Assembly (NCBI RefSeq): GCF_002973525.1
Contig: NZ_PVEN01000001.1
Coordinates: forward strand, 930,001-994,000
DNA length: 64,000 nucleotides
Source: Paraburkholderia sp. BL21I4N1
Lineage (GTDB): Bacteria > Pseudomonadota > Gammaproteobacteria > Burkholderiales > Burkholderiaceae
Direction of reading: 5' to 3'
Within the stretch, counting starts at the first letter, position 1, and each line of letters opens with the position of its first letter. The notes beneath the pieces were generated by a model. That model worked only from the letters and a program-made list of their open reading frames with translations. It did not search any database and had not been told where the DNA came from. Made by a program: the position numbers and the translations under genes. Below, piece after piece: positions 34,015 through 43,498 of the stretch.

Positions 34015-34905
34015 ATGGACGAGTTGCTGACGATCCTCAAATACAGCGTCGCGATCGTGCTCGTGTCGTCGCTGGTCGAGGCGGTCGTGCTCACCATTCG
34101 GCGCGGCCGGCACGGCTACGACTGGCGCGCGGCGGCGGTGTCGGTGGTCGACTTCCTGGTGCGCGAATACCCGCTGCGCTGGTTGTTGCCGCTGGCCTTC
34201 TACAGCGACGCGATGAACTGGGTCTGGCACCACCGCCTCTGGACCGTGCCGATGAACCATTGGAGCGGCTGGGTCGCCTGCTTCATCGGTCAGGAGTTCT
34301 GCTACTACTGGTTTCATCGCGCGGCGCATCGCACGCGCTGGTTCTGGTGCAACCACGCGGTCCATCACTCGCCGAATCAACTGACGCTGTCGGCGGCCTA
34401 TCGTTTCGGATGGGCTGGGCGCCTCGCCGGTTCGCAACTGTTCTTCCTGCTCGCGCCGTTGCTCGGCATGCCGCCGCGTGTCGTGCTGACCTTTCTGTCG
34501 CTCAACCTGCTGTACCAGTTCTGGATCCACGCCACCTGGATTCCGCGCCTCGGGCCGCTGGAGTGGATACTGAACACGCCGTCCGCGCATCGCGTGCATC
34601 ACGCGTCGAACCTCGAATACCTGGACGGCAACTACGGCGGTGCGCTGATCGTGTTCGACCGGCTTTTCGGCACCTATATCGCGGAGCGGCGCGACACGCC
34701 ATGCCGTTACGGCCTCGTGCAGCCGGTCACGACCTACAACTTGCTGACGATCGAATTCGACCACTGGCGCGCACTGTGGCGTGACCTGAAGACCGCACGC
34801 TCGCCGGGCGAAGTCTGCGGCTATCTGTTCAAGCCGCCCGGTTGGCGGCCCGGCGGCGACGGTGCGACCACCGAAGATCTACGACGCCGCGCCAGCCCCT
34901 CGTAA
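34015..34905 (+). CDS. Sterol desaturase/fatty acid hydroxylase family protein
   Basis: 296 residues from ATG 34015; earlier in-frame codons overlap the LysR end. The di-iron His clusters are visible: FYYWFHRAAHRTRW (HRxxH), NHAVHHSPNQ (HxxHH) and SAHRVHHASN (HRVHH), with four to five membrane helices around them. Members hydroxylate or desaturate lipids in the membrane with oxygen. Length and the AYRFGWAGRL segment resemble bacterial sterol-desaturase-like proteins of unknown substrate. A hairpin follows the stop. Confidence 0.88.
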   Translation: MDELLTILKYSVAIVLVSSLVEAVVLTIRRGRHGYDWRAAAVSVVDFLVREYPLRWLLPLAFYSDAMNWVWHHRLWTVPMNHWSGWVACFIGQEFCYYWFHRAAHRTRWFWCNHAVHHSPNQLTLSAAYRFGWAGRLAGSQLFFLLAPLLGMPPRVVLTFLSLNLLYQFWIHATWIPRLGPLEWILNTPSAHRVHHASNLEYLDGNYGGALIVFDRLFGTYIAERRDTPCRYGLVQPVTTYNLLTIEFDHWRALWRDLKTARSPGEVCGYLFKPPGWRPGGDGATTEDLRRRASPS

Positions 34906-34907
34906 GT

Positions 34908-34928
34908 CGCCAGGGAAATACCCTGGCG
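34908..34928 (+). terminator. Hairpin terminator
   Basis: CGCCAGGG and CCCTGGCG form an 8-bp stem with an AAATA loop two bases after the stop codon of the desaturase gene; CTCTT follows instead of a full U-tract. Confidence 0.6.
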
Positions 34929-35154
34929 CTCTTGCCTCCATCGTGCACGCGAAGGTTTGCCGCCGCAGTTTCCGTTTGTTTTCCGTTCCTAAGCAACGTC
35001 TCCCTGACTTGTCCCGGCCATATTTCTGTCACGCCACGTTAAGTGCCGCACAGAGCGTTGCCCAAAGATGACGCAAATTCGGTCGACGCCGCATCCGCCC
35101 TGATCGCCAAGACATCACGCCATCCGGGGACCAAGCGACCAGGGAGGGGAGACA

Positions 35155-36429
35155 GTGAGATCGATCAGGGTTGCGGCTTTCTCGGTGCGAGGGGGCCTCG
35201 GGCCGAGTGCGCCCACCTGGGTGTTGTTGCAGCAGATTGTCGTACGCGGTCTCGTGGCGGTGAAGTTTCTTGCGCTGGGGCGCATTCTCGGGCCGTCGGC
35301 GATAGGCAGCGTCAGCATTGCGCTGCTCGCGGTGGCGATCGCGGAATCGCTGTCCGACACCGGGCTGGCGCAGGCGGTGATCCAGGGGCGCGACACGCCC
35401 ACGCATCAGGAACTCGGCGCGGTCTGGACCACGCTGACGACACGCGGCGTCGTGGTCGCGCTGCTGCTGGTCGCACTCGCGCCGGTGATGAATCGCCAGT
35501 TTCACCTCGGCAATGCCCTTACGCTGCTGCAACTCGCGGCGGCGTTGCCGCTGATTCGCGGTCTCGCTTCGCCCGCTTACTTCGTCGTGCAACGTAATCG
35601 CGGTTTTCAGCAGCTTGCGGGAATCGAGACGGCCGCGGCGTTCGTCGACTGTTGCACCGGACTCGCTCTCGCGCTCGGCGGCGCGGGCGCGTATTCGCTG
35701 CTGATCGGGATGATCGTCGGCGATACGCTGAAAAGCCTGCTGACCTGGCTCACGATGCGGCCGCGGCCGCCGATCCGGCTCGCGTGGGCCGGCATTGGCC
35801 ATTACATCGACTTCAGCCGCTGGATCTGGGCGGGCAGTGTGGTCAACCTGCTGCTCAACCAGTTCGACAAGGTGATTGTCGGCAAGCTGCTCGGGCCGGC
35901 GCAACTCGGCGCCTATCAGATGTCGTCGAAGCTCGCGCAGATGCTGCTGACCGACGCCGCGTTCGCGATGGGTCAGTATCTGTTTCCGACGTTTTCCGCA
36001 CAACACCGGCACGACGCGCGCATCGCCGCGCGGCGCGTCAGGCTGTATCTGATGATCGTGGCCGGTGGCCTCGCGATTTTCGTCTTGCTGCTGCGAATGA
36101 TCGCCGAACCGCTGTTCTCGTTCATTCTCGGGCCCGCGTGGATGTCGGCCGTGCCGCTCTTCAAGATATTCGTCATCAACATGGCGATCGGTGCGTTGAT
36201 CGCGGTGTTCGTCGCTTACCTGCGCGCGGTGGGCGATGCGAAGGCGGTGACGCATGCATCGCTGATCCAGATGGTGCTGCTGATCGCGATCGTGCCGCCC
36301 ATGACGCACTACTGGGGCGTGACGGGCGTCGCGTGGTCGATGACGATCGGCATGGGCTCGGCCGCTACATGGATGTTGTATCGCACGTTGCGGCGGCACG
36401 ATGCGCGCCCTGTGCCGCCGGTTGGCTGA
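35155..36429 (+). CDS. Polysaccharide flippase (Wzx-like, MOP superfamily)
   Basis: 424 residues from GTG 35155, preceded by GGGAGGGGAGACA. Twelve or more membrane helices; the pattern LQQIVVRGLVAVKFLALGRILGPSAIGSVSIALLAVAIAESLSDTGLAQAVIQ followed by RNRGFQQLAGIE and NQFDKVIVGKLLGPAQLGAYQMSSKLAQM is typical for lipid-linked oligosaccharide flippases of the polysaccharide biosynthesis family. No glycosyltransferase gene is nearby, so its partner pathway is not visible. Confidence 0.85.
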   Translation: MRSIRVAAFSVRGGLGPSAPTWVLLQQIVVRGLVAVKFLALGRILGPSAIGSVSIALLAVAIAESLSDTGLAQAVIQGRDTPTHQELGAVWTTLTTRGVVVALLLVALAPVMNRQFHLGNALTLLQLAAALPLIRGLASPAYFVVQRNRGFQQLAGIETAAAFVDCCTGLALALGGAGAYSLLIGMIVGDTLKSLLTWLTMRPRPPIRLAWAGIGHYIDFSRWIWAGSVVNLLLNQFDKVIVGKLLGPAQLGAYQMSSKLAQMLLTDAAFAMGQYLFPTFSAQHRHDARIAARRVRLYLMIVAGGLAIFVLLLRMIAEPLFSFILGPAWMSAVPLFKIFVINMAIGALIAVFVAYLRAVGDAKAVTHASLIQMVLLIAIVPPMTHYWGVTGVAWSMTIGMGSAATWMLYRTLRRHDARPVPPVG

Positions 36430-36511
36430 CCGACGGTCAGGGCACGGGTAATGGAAGGGGCCCGGCGCGAGCGCACGGTATGATCCCACTTTACTTCCGC
36501 TCGATTCCGGC

Positions 36512-37336
36512 ATGCTCGCGCTCAAACTCACGCTAGTCCCGTTGTTTCTGCTGATCGTTTCGATGTCGGGCAAGTGGTGGGGGCCTTCCATCGCCGGCTG
36601 GTTGGCGGGCCTGCCGGTGGTCGCGGGGCCGATTCTGTATCTGCTCGTGCTCGCGCACGGGCCCGCTTTCGGCGCGCGGGCCGCGACGCTATCGCTGTCC
36701 GCGATTCTCGCTTCGGAAGCCTTCAATTTCGCCTACGCATGGACCTGTCGCTCACGCTCATGGCCGCTTGCATTGGCGAGTGGATTGATCGCGTGGATCG
36801 TGGCCGCGTTCGGCCTGTCCTGGTTGCCTGCGTCGCCGTTATGGGCCGCTATCGTGGCACTCGTCGCGGTGTGTTGCGGCCAGTCGTTCCTGCCGCGCGG
36901 TTCGGCGGTCGCGGCCGGTGCGCCGCTGTCGCGCGCCGACCTGATCGGGCGGATGGTGGCCGGCGCGCTGTTGACGCTGCTGGTCACGTCGTTGTCGGGA
37001 CGGGTGGGCGCCGCGTGGAGCGGTTTGCTCGCGGTCTTTCCGCTGCTCGGCATCGTGCTGTCGGTGTCGTCGCATCGGGCGCATGGTCCGGACTTCGTCG
37101 TTTCGCTGCTGCGCGGCATGGTGCTCGGGCGGTTTTCGTTTGCTGCGTTCTGCTTGCTGCTGTCGTTCGTGTTGCCTTATCAGCGCCCTCTGGTCGCGTT
37201 TATCGAGGCCGCGTTACTGGCAATGTTCGTGCAGTGGTGCACGAAGCGGCTCGCGACGACGCCGCGCGCATCAGGTGTGAGTGATCGCCATGAAGGCGGC
37301 CCACGACAACAGCGCCACACCGAACGGCGCGCTTAA
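36512..37336 (+). CDS. Integral membrane protein of unknown function
   Basis: 274 residues with seven to eight hydrophobic helices from the very start (LALKLTLVPLFLLIVSMSGKWWGPSIAGWLAGLPVVAGPILYLLVLAHG). A conserved-looking central part is LLAVFPLLGIVLSVSSHRAHGPDFVVSLLRGMVLGRFSFAAFC. The last 20 residues are polar and low-complexity, and the 3' end overlaps the convergent DUF2182 gene by 66 bp, so the natural C-terminus may be shorter in relatives. Family not recognised. Confidence 0.65.
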   Translation: MLALKLTLVPLFLLIVSMSGKWWGPSIAGWLAGLPVVAGPILYLLVLAHGPAFGARAATLSLSAILASEAFNFAYAWTCRSRSWPLALASGLIAWIVAAFGLSWLPASPLWAAIVALVAVCCGQSFLPRGSAVAAGAPLSRADLIGRMVAGALLTLLVTSLSGRVGAAWSGLLAVFPLLGIVLSVSSHRAHGPDFVVSLLRGMVLGRFSFAAFCLLLSFVLPYQRPLVAFIEAALLAMFVQWCTKRLATTPRASGVSDRHEGGPRQQRHTERRA

Positions 37337-38086
37337 CCGCCGGCCCCAACGTACGTTCTTTTCGATCGCCATCACGGCCGCCAGCAGAAGCATCCAGCCG
37401 AGGCTGCCGGTGCCGAGTGCGAACATCAGCAGCATCAACGCCCAGCAGCAACCGACGCAGAACAGTCCGTGGTGCGCGCCGAGCGCGAACGCGTGGCGGC
37501 CTTGCGCGTGCCCACGCCAGTGCTCGATCACGAAACTCAGCGGCGTGCGGCACTTGTCCATGCAACGATGCTTGAGCTTGCTGAACTGGAATGCACCGGC
37601 CAATCCGACGATCGCGACGCCTATCGTCCAGCCATGCCACGCGAGGGCGGGCACGCGGGCAAACAGTGCGAACACGCCGCCGTGAAGTAGATGCGCCACG
37701 AGTCCGAAAGCGCCCCACACCGTCATGTAGCCGAGGCTGAGCAGCATGAGGAGGCGAGCATGATCGGGACGTTGCGCCGTCAGGCGGTCGAATGTGTCGA
37801 ACAGAGGCAACGTGCTTGGCAGCATCATGGCCGCTGTCATCAGAATCCACGCGATGGCGTAGAGCAGCACGGGCAACACGATGTTGCCGGCGGGCACGGC
37901 GCGGCATAGAAACGCCGCCGGCCCCGCGGCGGTCCAGTCGCCGTGGTCGAGATAGCGTCCATATGGACTGCGCCCCCAGGCCCACAACAATGCCCAGGCC
38001 AGCGCGATCAACGCAGCCAGGACCGGCACGAACACGTGGTTATGGCGCGAGGAGCCGGGCGGTGCCCGGCTTGCCGGCGCGTTCAT
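37271..38086 (-). CDS. DUF2182 integral membrane protein
   Basis: 271 residues with about six membrane helices. Family marks are LLYAIAWILMTAAMMLPSTLPLF, LLSLGYMTVWGAFGLVAHLLH, and the Cys/His-rich KLKHRCMDKCRTPLSFVIEHW plus HHGLFCVGCCWALMLLMFALG. These cysteines suggest metal binding. Its start overlaps the end of the DUF1326 gene by four bases, an arrangement that recurs in many genomes; the pair probably works together on a metal or redox task, not yet defined. Confidence 0.85.
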   Translation of the reverse strand: MNAPASRAPPGSSRHNHVFVPVLAALIALAWALLWAWGRSPYGRYLDHGDWTAAGPAAFLCRAVPAGNIVLPVLLYAIAWILMTAAMMLPSTLPLFDTFDRLTAQRPDHARLLMLLSLGYMTVWGAFGLVAHLLHGGVFALFARVPALAWHGWTIGVAIVGLAGAFQFSKLKHRCMDKCRTPLSFVIEHWRGHAQGRHAFALGAHHGLFCVGCCWALMLLMFALGTGSLGWMLLLAAVMAIEKNVRWGRRLSAPFGVALLSWAAFMAITHT

Positions 38087-38685
38087 GCGTCGAAGACGAA
38101 GGTGCTCTGCAGCGCGTTATGGTTCTTGATATTGAGGTCGATGCCGAGCGCCGCGTTTTTCGATCGATAGGTGGGCGCCTTGCCGACGAACACCGGCGCG
38201 CCCGGCACGGTGGAAAACACCGTGTCGGAGAGGGTCGTCTGGCCGCCGGTTGCACCCGAGTAAGGTTCGAGTTCCGCGTAGTAGTTCGCGCCGATTTCGA
38301 GTTCGCCCTTGCCCGCGACGACCGTAAAGCGGATCGGCGCGCGCTCCACCGACACTACCTGACCGATCAGTTTGGCCAGGTCGGCGACCGGGCCGCCGGC
38401 CTGGCCGGTGTAGACCTTCAGTAGCGCGGCTTCCTGCGCCGGCGACGCCTGATCGTCGATATAGATCGCGGCGGTCCAGTTGCCTTGCAGGATATTGCCG
38501 GGGACATGCGCGACGGCCGCGATGGTATTGCCGCCGACATCCACGCCTTCAATCGTTCCTTGGTCGATGTGCCATGCGACGATGGTGTCGCAGGTTCCGT
38601 TGTCGGGGTCCTCGCCGATCCAGCAGGGACACAGAACCTTGCAATTGCACACCTCGAGTAGACGTCCTTCCAGGTGATAGCTCAT
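38083..38685 (-). CDS. DUF1326 protein with CxC...CPC metal-site cysteines
   Basis: 200 residues from ATG 38685; this second Met is preferred over the first (38697) because GGAG lies six bases upstream. MSYHLEGRLLEVCNCKVLCPCWIG contains the four clustered cysteines of the family, with another in NGTCDTIVAWHI. The rest is a beta-rich domain (VVSVERAPIRFTVVAGKGELEIGANYYAELEPYSG). No membrane segment. Coupled by overlap with DUF2182, pointing to joint function. Confidence 0.85.
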   Translation of the reverse strand: MSYHLEGRLLEVCNCKVLCPCWIGEDPDNGTCDTIVAWHIDQGTIEGVDVGGNTIAAVAHVPGNILQGNWTAAIYIDDQASPAQEAALLKVYTGQAGGPVADLAKLIGQVVSVERAPIRFTVVAGKGELEIGANYYAELEPYSGATGGQTTLSDTVFSTVPGAPVFVGKAPTYRSKNAALGIDLNIKNHNALQSTFVFDA

Positions 38686-38824
38686 ACGAATCTCCATGTG
38701 GAGGCACGCAAAACACCTTCTTGCCGCCGTCGTAAAACGGCCGCAAGGGGAAGTAATTGTCCGGCCGTGAAGTCGTCGGCGTCAATCGCTTTCACCGTGA
38801 TACGAGCGGGCTGGCGCGTCGTCG

Positions 38825-39601
38825 TCAAGCCTGACGGCCCGCCATCACGCCGCCGTCCACCGGCAGCACCGTACCCGTGATCCACGACGCGCGCGGCGAC
38901 GCGAGGAACAGGATCGCTTCGGCGATATCGGCGGGCTGCCCATTGCGGCCGAGCGGATGAAACGCGTTGAACGACGGCAGTGTGTCCTTCACCTGCTCCT
39001 CGCTCATAAACGTGTTGTAGACCGGTGTTTCGACGACGGCGGGCGCGACCGTGTTGATGCGGATGTTCGCCGACGCGAGTTCGATCGCGAGGTTGCGAGT
39101 CAGCGCATGCACGCCCGCGTTCGCCGCCGAATAAGCCGCCGACGGTGTCGCGCCGATCGCCTGCAAGGCCCATAGCGAGCCGGTCTGAACGATCGCGCCG
39201 CCGCCGCGAAGTTTCATGGCGCGCGCCGCAGCCTGCGCCATGAAAAACTTGCCCTTCAGAATGATGTCGAGGAACCAGTCGTACTCCGACTCGTCGACAT
39301 CGAGAAAAGCCTTCGGACGGAACACGCCCGCGTTGTTGATCAGAATGTCGACGCCGCCGAAGGCGTGTGTCGCGAGATCGACCAGCGCGTTCGCGGTCGC
39401 GGGGGACGCAATGTCGCCCGCCAGTGTGCGCACCTTGGCACCGGTCGGATCGATTTCGCTGGCGGCCTGCGCGAGTTTGTGCGCGTCGCGGCCACCTATC
39501 ACCACCGACGCGCCGGCGTCGACCAGACGTCGCGCGACTTCCTTGCCGATCCCCGAGCCGCCGCCGGTGACGATCGCTACATTAGAAGAAAAACTGTTCA
39601 T
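38825..39601 (-). CDS. SDR family protein with Asn in place of the catalytic Lys
   Basis: 258 residues from ATG 39601, which has GGAGAATCATC upstream. [19 protein letters not shown] and NNAGVF are standard. The active-site Ser is in VQTGSLWAL and the Tyr in [10 protein letters not shown], but the position of the essential Lys is Asn (codon AAC). The C-terminus ([16 protein letters not shown]) is normal. It is divergent from the LysR gene at 39760. Activity may be altered; family membership is certain. Confidence 0.88.
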   Translation of the reverse strand: MNSFSSNVAIVTGGGSGIGKEVARRLVDAGASVVIGGRDAHKLAQAASEIDPTGAKVRTLAGDIASPATANALVDLATHAFGGVDILINNAGVFRPKAFLDVDESEYDWFLDIILKGKFFMAQAAARAMKLRGGGAIVQTGSLWALQAIGATPSAAYSAANAGVHALTRNLAIELASANIRINTVAPAVVETPVYNTFMSEEQVKDTLPSFNAFHPLGRNGQPADIAEAILFLASPRASWITGTVLPVDGGVMAGRQA

Positions 39602-39759
39602 GATGATTCTCCGTGATAAGAATGGGGATCGCGCCGCGTGTCTTGGCTTCGTCGCTTTTTCCACAAAATTTCTCTTAATTCATGGCGTTATTATTGGCAC
39701 GCCAGCCAATCCGGGCAAATGAGATAATCTTCGCGATCAGTAAAGAAAATCTTTTAATC

Positions 39760-40674
39760 ATGAAGTCACCCGTCTACCTGAACGCGATGCGCGCCTTCGA
39801 GGCGAGCGCCCGGCATCAGAGCTTTTCCGCTGCGGCGCTGGAGCTCAACGTGACACCGGCGGCCATCGGGCAACTGGTACGCAGTCTCGAAGACTGGCTC
39901 GGCACGCCGCTGTTCCATCGCGGCAGCAGTGGCCGCGCGCGTCTCATGCCGACAGAAGTGGCGCAGCGCGCGTTGCCGGACATTCGAGCGGGATTCGATC
40001 GGCTGAATCTGGGGCTGTCGCGTTTGACGGAGGGGTCGGCGAACGGCGTGCTGACCGTTACGGTGAGTCCGGCGTTCGCGGCGAAGTGGCTGCTACCGCG
40101 TATCGACCGGTTTCAGTCGGCATGGCCGGAGACGGACGTGCGGCTCGACACGAGCCTCAAGCTTCTCGATTTCGTTGCGCAGGGGATTGATATCGGCGTG
40201 CGCTACGGCGCCGGTTCATGGGCCGGCCTGACGGCGCAAAAGCTGATGGAAGAGGAGCTTTATCCGGTTTGTTCGCCGGTGCTGCTGCAAAACAGCCGCC
40301 GCTTGCGCAAGCCGGCCGATCTCGCCGGGCAGACGCTGATTCACGATCAATCGGTGGAAAGTCACGTGGGCTTCGCGACATGGGACGCCTGGCTCGACGC
40401 CGCCGGCGTGAAAGGCGTAGCGACCAAACGGGGTTTGCGGATCAACAACTCCGCCGCGGTGCTGCAGGCCGCGATAGATGGACACGGCGTCGCGCTGGCC
40501 CGCAGTGTCATGGCTAGCGACGACCTGGCGGCGGGGCGGCTGGTGCGTCTCTTTCCCGAGGTGGCGTTGACCTCGGCGCTGGCGTATTACGTCGTGTACC
40601 GGCCGGAATGCGGTGGGCTACCGAAGCTGGCGGCGTTTCGCGACTGGCTGGTCGAGGAAGTGTCGGCCGCCTGA
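39760..40674 (+). CDS. LysR family regulator (GcvA-like)
   Basis: 304 residues from ATG 39760. DNA-binding domain: KSPVYLNAMRAFEASARHQSFSAAALELNVTPAAIGQLVRSLEDWLGTPLFHRGSSGRARLMPTEVAQRALPDI. The effector domain begins GVLTVTVSPAFAAKWLLPRIDRF, which is the GcvA-type opening. Divergent from the SDR gene across 158 bp and its likely regulator. Confidence 0.9.
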   Translation: MKSPVYLNAMRAFEASARHQSFSAAALELNVTPAAIGQLVRSLEDWLGTPLFHRGSSGRARLMPTEVAQRALPDIRAGFDRLNLGLSRLTEGSANGVLTVTVSPAFAAKWLLPRIDRFQSAWPETDVRLDTSLKLLDFVAQGIDIGVRYGAGSWAGLTAQKLMEEELYPVCSPVLLQNSRRLRKPADLAGQTLIHDQSVESHVGFATWDAWLDAAGVKGVATKRGLRINNSAAVLQAAIDGHGVALARSVMASDDLAAGRLVRLFPEVALTSALAYYVVYRPECGGLPKLAAFRDWLVEEVSAA

Positions 40675-40752
40675 ATTAGCTTCGGCCGCCGCGCGTTTGC
40701 CATTCGCGGGCGACGGCGGGCGGTGTGTATCCGCGCGCCGTCGCCTTCGCAC

Positions 40753-41073
40753 TTACAGGTAGCTGCAAACGTAGTCGAGCGTCTCGACCACGTCGATATC
40801 GAAGCGGCTCTTGCCCGGCACCGAGAACGACTCGCCCGCGCCATACGTTTGCCACGTGTCGCTGCCTTCCAGGCGGATGCGGCATTGGCCCGCCTGCACT
40901 TCCATGAGTTCCGGCGCGTCGGTGCCGAAGTTCAGCGTGCCCGGCAGAATCACGCCGAGCGTCTTGCGTGAGCCGTCGGCGAACAGAACGGTATGCGAGA
41001 CACACTTGCCGTCGAAGTAGACGTTGGCGCGTTTGATAACGGAAACTTGATCGAATTGCGTGGCGGCCGTCAT
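40753..41073 (-). CDS. ppnP: Pyrimidine/purine nucleoside phosphorylase
   Basis: 106 residues covering one small cupin-like barrel. [89 protein letters not shown] matches PpnP (formerly YaiE/DUF1255), including length. The enzyme phosphorolyses a broad range of nucleosides to base and ribose 1-phosphate. CGCAGGAGGAAGACCGCC stands before the ATG. It is monocistronic. Confidence 0.9.
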   Translation of the reverse strand: MTAATQFDQVSVIKRANVYFDGKCVSHTVLFADGSRKTLGVILPGTLNFGTDAPELMEVQAGQCRIRLEGSDTWQTYGAGESFSVPGKSRFDIDVVETLDYVCSYL

Positions 41074-41381
41074 GGCGGTCTTCCTCCTGCGTAGGGTGAA
41101 TGAAATGGCGAATGAATGCGTTGGCGCGCGGTGGCCGTGATGGCGGCCGCAGATAAGGCGAGCCGCCTGGCTGTGCGGTCCGGCGCGGAGCCGCCATCAT
41201 ACAGGCTGGCGGCGGTGCGGTTTGCCGTGCCCAGTAAAGTTGTAAAGCTGAATTTTGTTTGAGCAGAATGCGTTTTCAGTTCTTTTCAATGGTCCAATAC
41301 GCCCGAGGCAAACAGGCGTGGCGGATTACGCAACGAATCGGGTTCACCGTTCTCGAGGTGCTGGATGGTTTCTGAAAACCC
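41074..41381. other. Intergenic region between divergent genes
   Basis: 308 bp between the ppnP start and the membrane protein start. It must contain both promoters. The part near 41230-41300 is AT-richer (GTTGTAAAGCTGAATTTTGTTTGAG). I see no gene or stable hairpin. Confidence 0.4.
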
Positions 41382-42110
41382 ATGAGTATGTCGACATTCC
41401 CCGAACGCTCACTTCGTTCGAACTGGCTGCCGGCCGGCGTGCTTCTGGGCGTCGGCGCGCTGATCGCGTCGCGGGCGGGATTAGATAGGGTCTTCGATGC
41501 CGTCACCGGCGGCATGCCGTGGGCTCGCGTCGGGTTGTTTCTTGTGCTCGGAGTGGTCGGGATTTATTGTGCTCAGCGCAGCGGCTTGCAACTGGCGGCT
41601 CACGGTCTTCGTCATCCGCTTCCGCTCGCCTTTGGCATTGCTCTGTTCGTCGCGCTTTACGTGGCGTTCGTCGATCTTGTTCTGTTTCGGCACTTGCTGC
41701 CTGCGACTTACGTCGCCTATTTTTCCGGGGCTACGCTGACTGCGCGTCTGACTTACTTCATGCTGCGCGCGTTCAATGAGAACATTTTCTACCGCCTGTT
41801 TTTCATGTCGACGGTGGTGTGGGTTCTTGGACTTGTCTGCCGGGATTCCCAAGGGCGATTGCCGAACGCGGCTTACTGGTTCGCCATTATCCTTGCGCAA
41901 GCTGTACCGATGCTGATCAACGAGGCGCCGTTTTATCCGCCGCACCTGACACCGGTTTTTTTGGTGTATGTGGTTGTGCGGTTCATTCTGGCGGGTGTTT
42001 TGTGGGGCTTTCTCTACTGGAAATATGGTTTCGTCACGGCGGAAACCGCGCACGTTAGCACCCATGTTTTTTTGCAGCCGATCATGGGGTTGGTGCTAGG
42101 TCCGGGGTGA
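41382..42110 (+). CDS. Integral membrane protein, possibly degenerate CPBP-like
   Basis: 242 residues with seven hydrophobic segments. AFNENIFYRLFFMS resembles the Glu-Glu-x-x-x-Arg motif of CPBP (ABI) intramembrane proteases with Asn for the second Glu, and TAETAHVSTHVFLQP could correspond to the later His motif. These are weak likenesses, so protease activity is not claimed. No clear Shine-Dalgarno stands before the ATG. Confidence 0.5.
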   Translation: MSMSTFPERSLRSNWLPAGVLLGVGALIASRAGLDRVFDAVTGGMPWARVGLFLVLGVVGIYCAQRSGLQLAAHGLRHPLPLAFGIALFVALYVAFVDLVLFRHLLPATYVAYFSGATLTARLTYFMLRAFNENIFYRLFFMSTVVWVLGLVCRDSQGRLPNAAYWFAIILAQAVPMLINEAPFYPPHLTPVFLVYVVVRFILAGVLWGFLYWKYGFVTAETAHVSTHVFLQPIMGLVLGPG

Positions 42111-42219
42111 CGAGGAACGGGATGCGGCGAATCTAACGGAGAACCACTTATGCGAAGATTCGCGGCGAACGATGCGTCCATCGCGACGCATGCCCCGCGC
42201 GAACATCGAGGAATCAAAC

Positions 42220-42783
42220 TTGAGTCTGGTGAAACGCATTGTCGTCGGCTTGCTTGGCCTGATTGTTCTGGTTGCGTTGGCACTCATCGCGCTGCACCGC
42301 AACGGCGCGATAGAAACCGACGTGATGATCGACCGTTCGCCGCAAGCGGTCTGGCGAGTTCTCACCGCGACTGCCGACTACCCCGCATGGAATCCCGAGA
42401 TTTCGCGGTTGGATGGACAACTCCGCGAAGGCAACGTGATTGAATTCGCCGAGGGCACGGGGCCGGACGCCATGGTGTTTCATCCGCGAATTCTGGTGGT
42501 TCGGCCGGAGCGGGAGTTGCGGTGGAAGGGGTCCATATGGTTTCCGGGTTTCTTCGACGGCGAGCACTGGTTTGTTCTTGAACCGATGGGCAACAGGACA
42601 CGCTTCGTTCAAGGCGAAACCTTCAGCGGCCTTCTCGTTGGGCGCCTGACTTCCGGTGTTCTGAAAGACACGGTCGACAGCATGCGCGAGATGAACGAAG
42701 CGTTGAAGCGACGCGCCGAGCAGGGGTCCGCGCCTTTACCGGATCGGTCGAAAGACATGCTCCGGCAGAAGCACGCCGGGTAA
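42220..42783 (+). CDS. Membrane-anchored SRPBCC (START-like) protein
   Basis: 187 residues from TTG 42220, chosen because CGAGGAATCAAAC directly precedes it; ATG at 42190 would add ten polar residues. The protein begins SLVKRIVVGLLGLIVLVALALIALH, a single membrane anchor, then an SRPBCC domain: DVMIDRSPQAVWRVLTATADYPAWNPEISRLDGQL and the final helix SMREMNEALKRRAEQ. The domain binds hydrophobic ligands in a central cavity. No partner gene is obvious. Confidence 0.75.
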   Translation: MSLVKRIVVGLLGLIVLVALALIALHRNGAIETDVMIDRSPQAVWRVLTATADYPAWNPEISRLDGQLREGNVIEFAEGTGPDAMVFHPRILVVRPERELRWKGSIWFPGFFDGEHWFVLEPMGNRTRFVQGETFSGLLVGRLTSGVLKDTVDSMREMNEALKRRAEQGSAPLPDRSKDMLRQKHAG

Positions 42784-42802
42784 CGCGGGCGCGCGTCGTC
42801 GC

Positions 42803-43498
42803 TCAGGGCGTTGCGGACGCCAGCGCGTCCAGGTCCGCGCGGTTAACCGCGGCGTCCTGCCAACGCGCCACATAGTCGGGCGTGCCGCGCGGCGCGGCGA
42901 CCACCACGGGCATTGCCGGTTGCAGCGCTAGCGGTAGCACGCCGGCCCACACCGGCAGATCCAGATCGGCTTCGTCGTCTTCTGGCCCGCCGGTGCTGAT
43001 CTTGCATGCGGCTTCGTCGAGCGGAATGCGCAGGATGGTGGTCGCGGCCAGTTCGTTGGCGTCGCCTGGACGGGCCTCGTGCGAACGACCCGGCGCGATG
43101 TGCTCCATCAGGGTGTCGAGCGCCGCGGACTTGAACGCGTCTGCTACCACGTCGAATTCGCCGTAGATAACCGCCGAACGATAGTTCATTGAATGATTGA
43201 ACGCCGAGCGCGCTAGCACCAGACCGTCGAGGTGCGTGATCGTCACGCAAACCTGCGCGCGGCTGGCTGCCAGCTTGAGCATGCGGCTGCCGTTGGAGCC
43301 GTGAATGTACAGATGATCGCCGTCGCGCCAGCAGGCGGTGGGGATGCAGTGCACGCCGTGGTCGTCGGCGAAGGCGACGTGGCACATATACGCGGCGTCG
43401 ATGACCGCGTGGAGCGTAGCGCGGTCATAATGGCCCCGCTGCGCGAGGCGGCGAATGCGGCTGCGCTCGGATGGCGGCGAGGCTTCAGTGGCGGTCAT
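42803..43498 (-). CDS. Pyridoxamine 5'-phosphate oxidase-like flavin-binding protein
   Basis: 231 residues from ATG 43498; the frame runs 60 codons further upstream without support. The split beta-barrel is seen in RRLAQRGHYDRATLHAVIDAAYMCHVAFADDHGVHCIPTACWRDGDHLYIHGSNGSRMLK, the start of the family that includes FMN-binding nitroimidazole-resistance-like proteins, and NYRSAVIYGEFDVV. The C-terminal WAGVLPLALQPA segment is typical of the subgroup. Substrate unknown. Confidence 0.85.
   Translation of the reverse strand: MTATEASPPSERSRIRRLAQRGHYDRATLHAVIDAAYMCHVAFADDHGVHCIPTACWRDGDHLYIHGSNGSRMLKLAASRAQVCVTITHLDGLVLARSAFNHSMNYRSAVIYGEFDVVADAFKSAALDTLMEHIAPGRSHEARPGDANELAATTILRIPLDEAACKISTGGPEDDEADLDLPVWAGVLPLALQPAMPVVVAAPRGTPDYVARWQDAAVNRADLDALASATP

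Noticed and set aside
36430..36511. Search for polysaccharide biosynthesis genes next to the flippase
   Set aside because: Neighbouring genes are a desaturase-family protein and unrelated membrane proteins; no glycosyltransferase motif is present.
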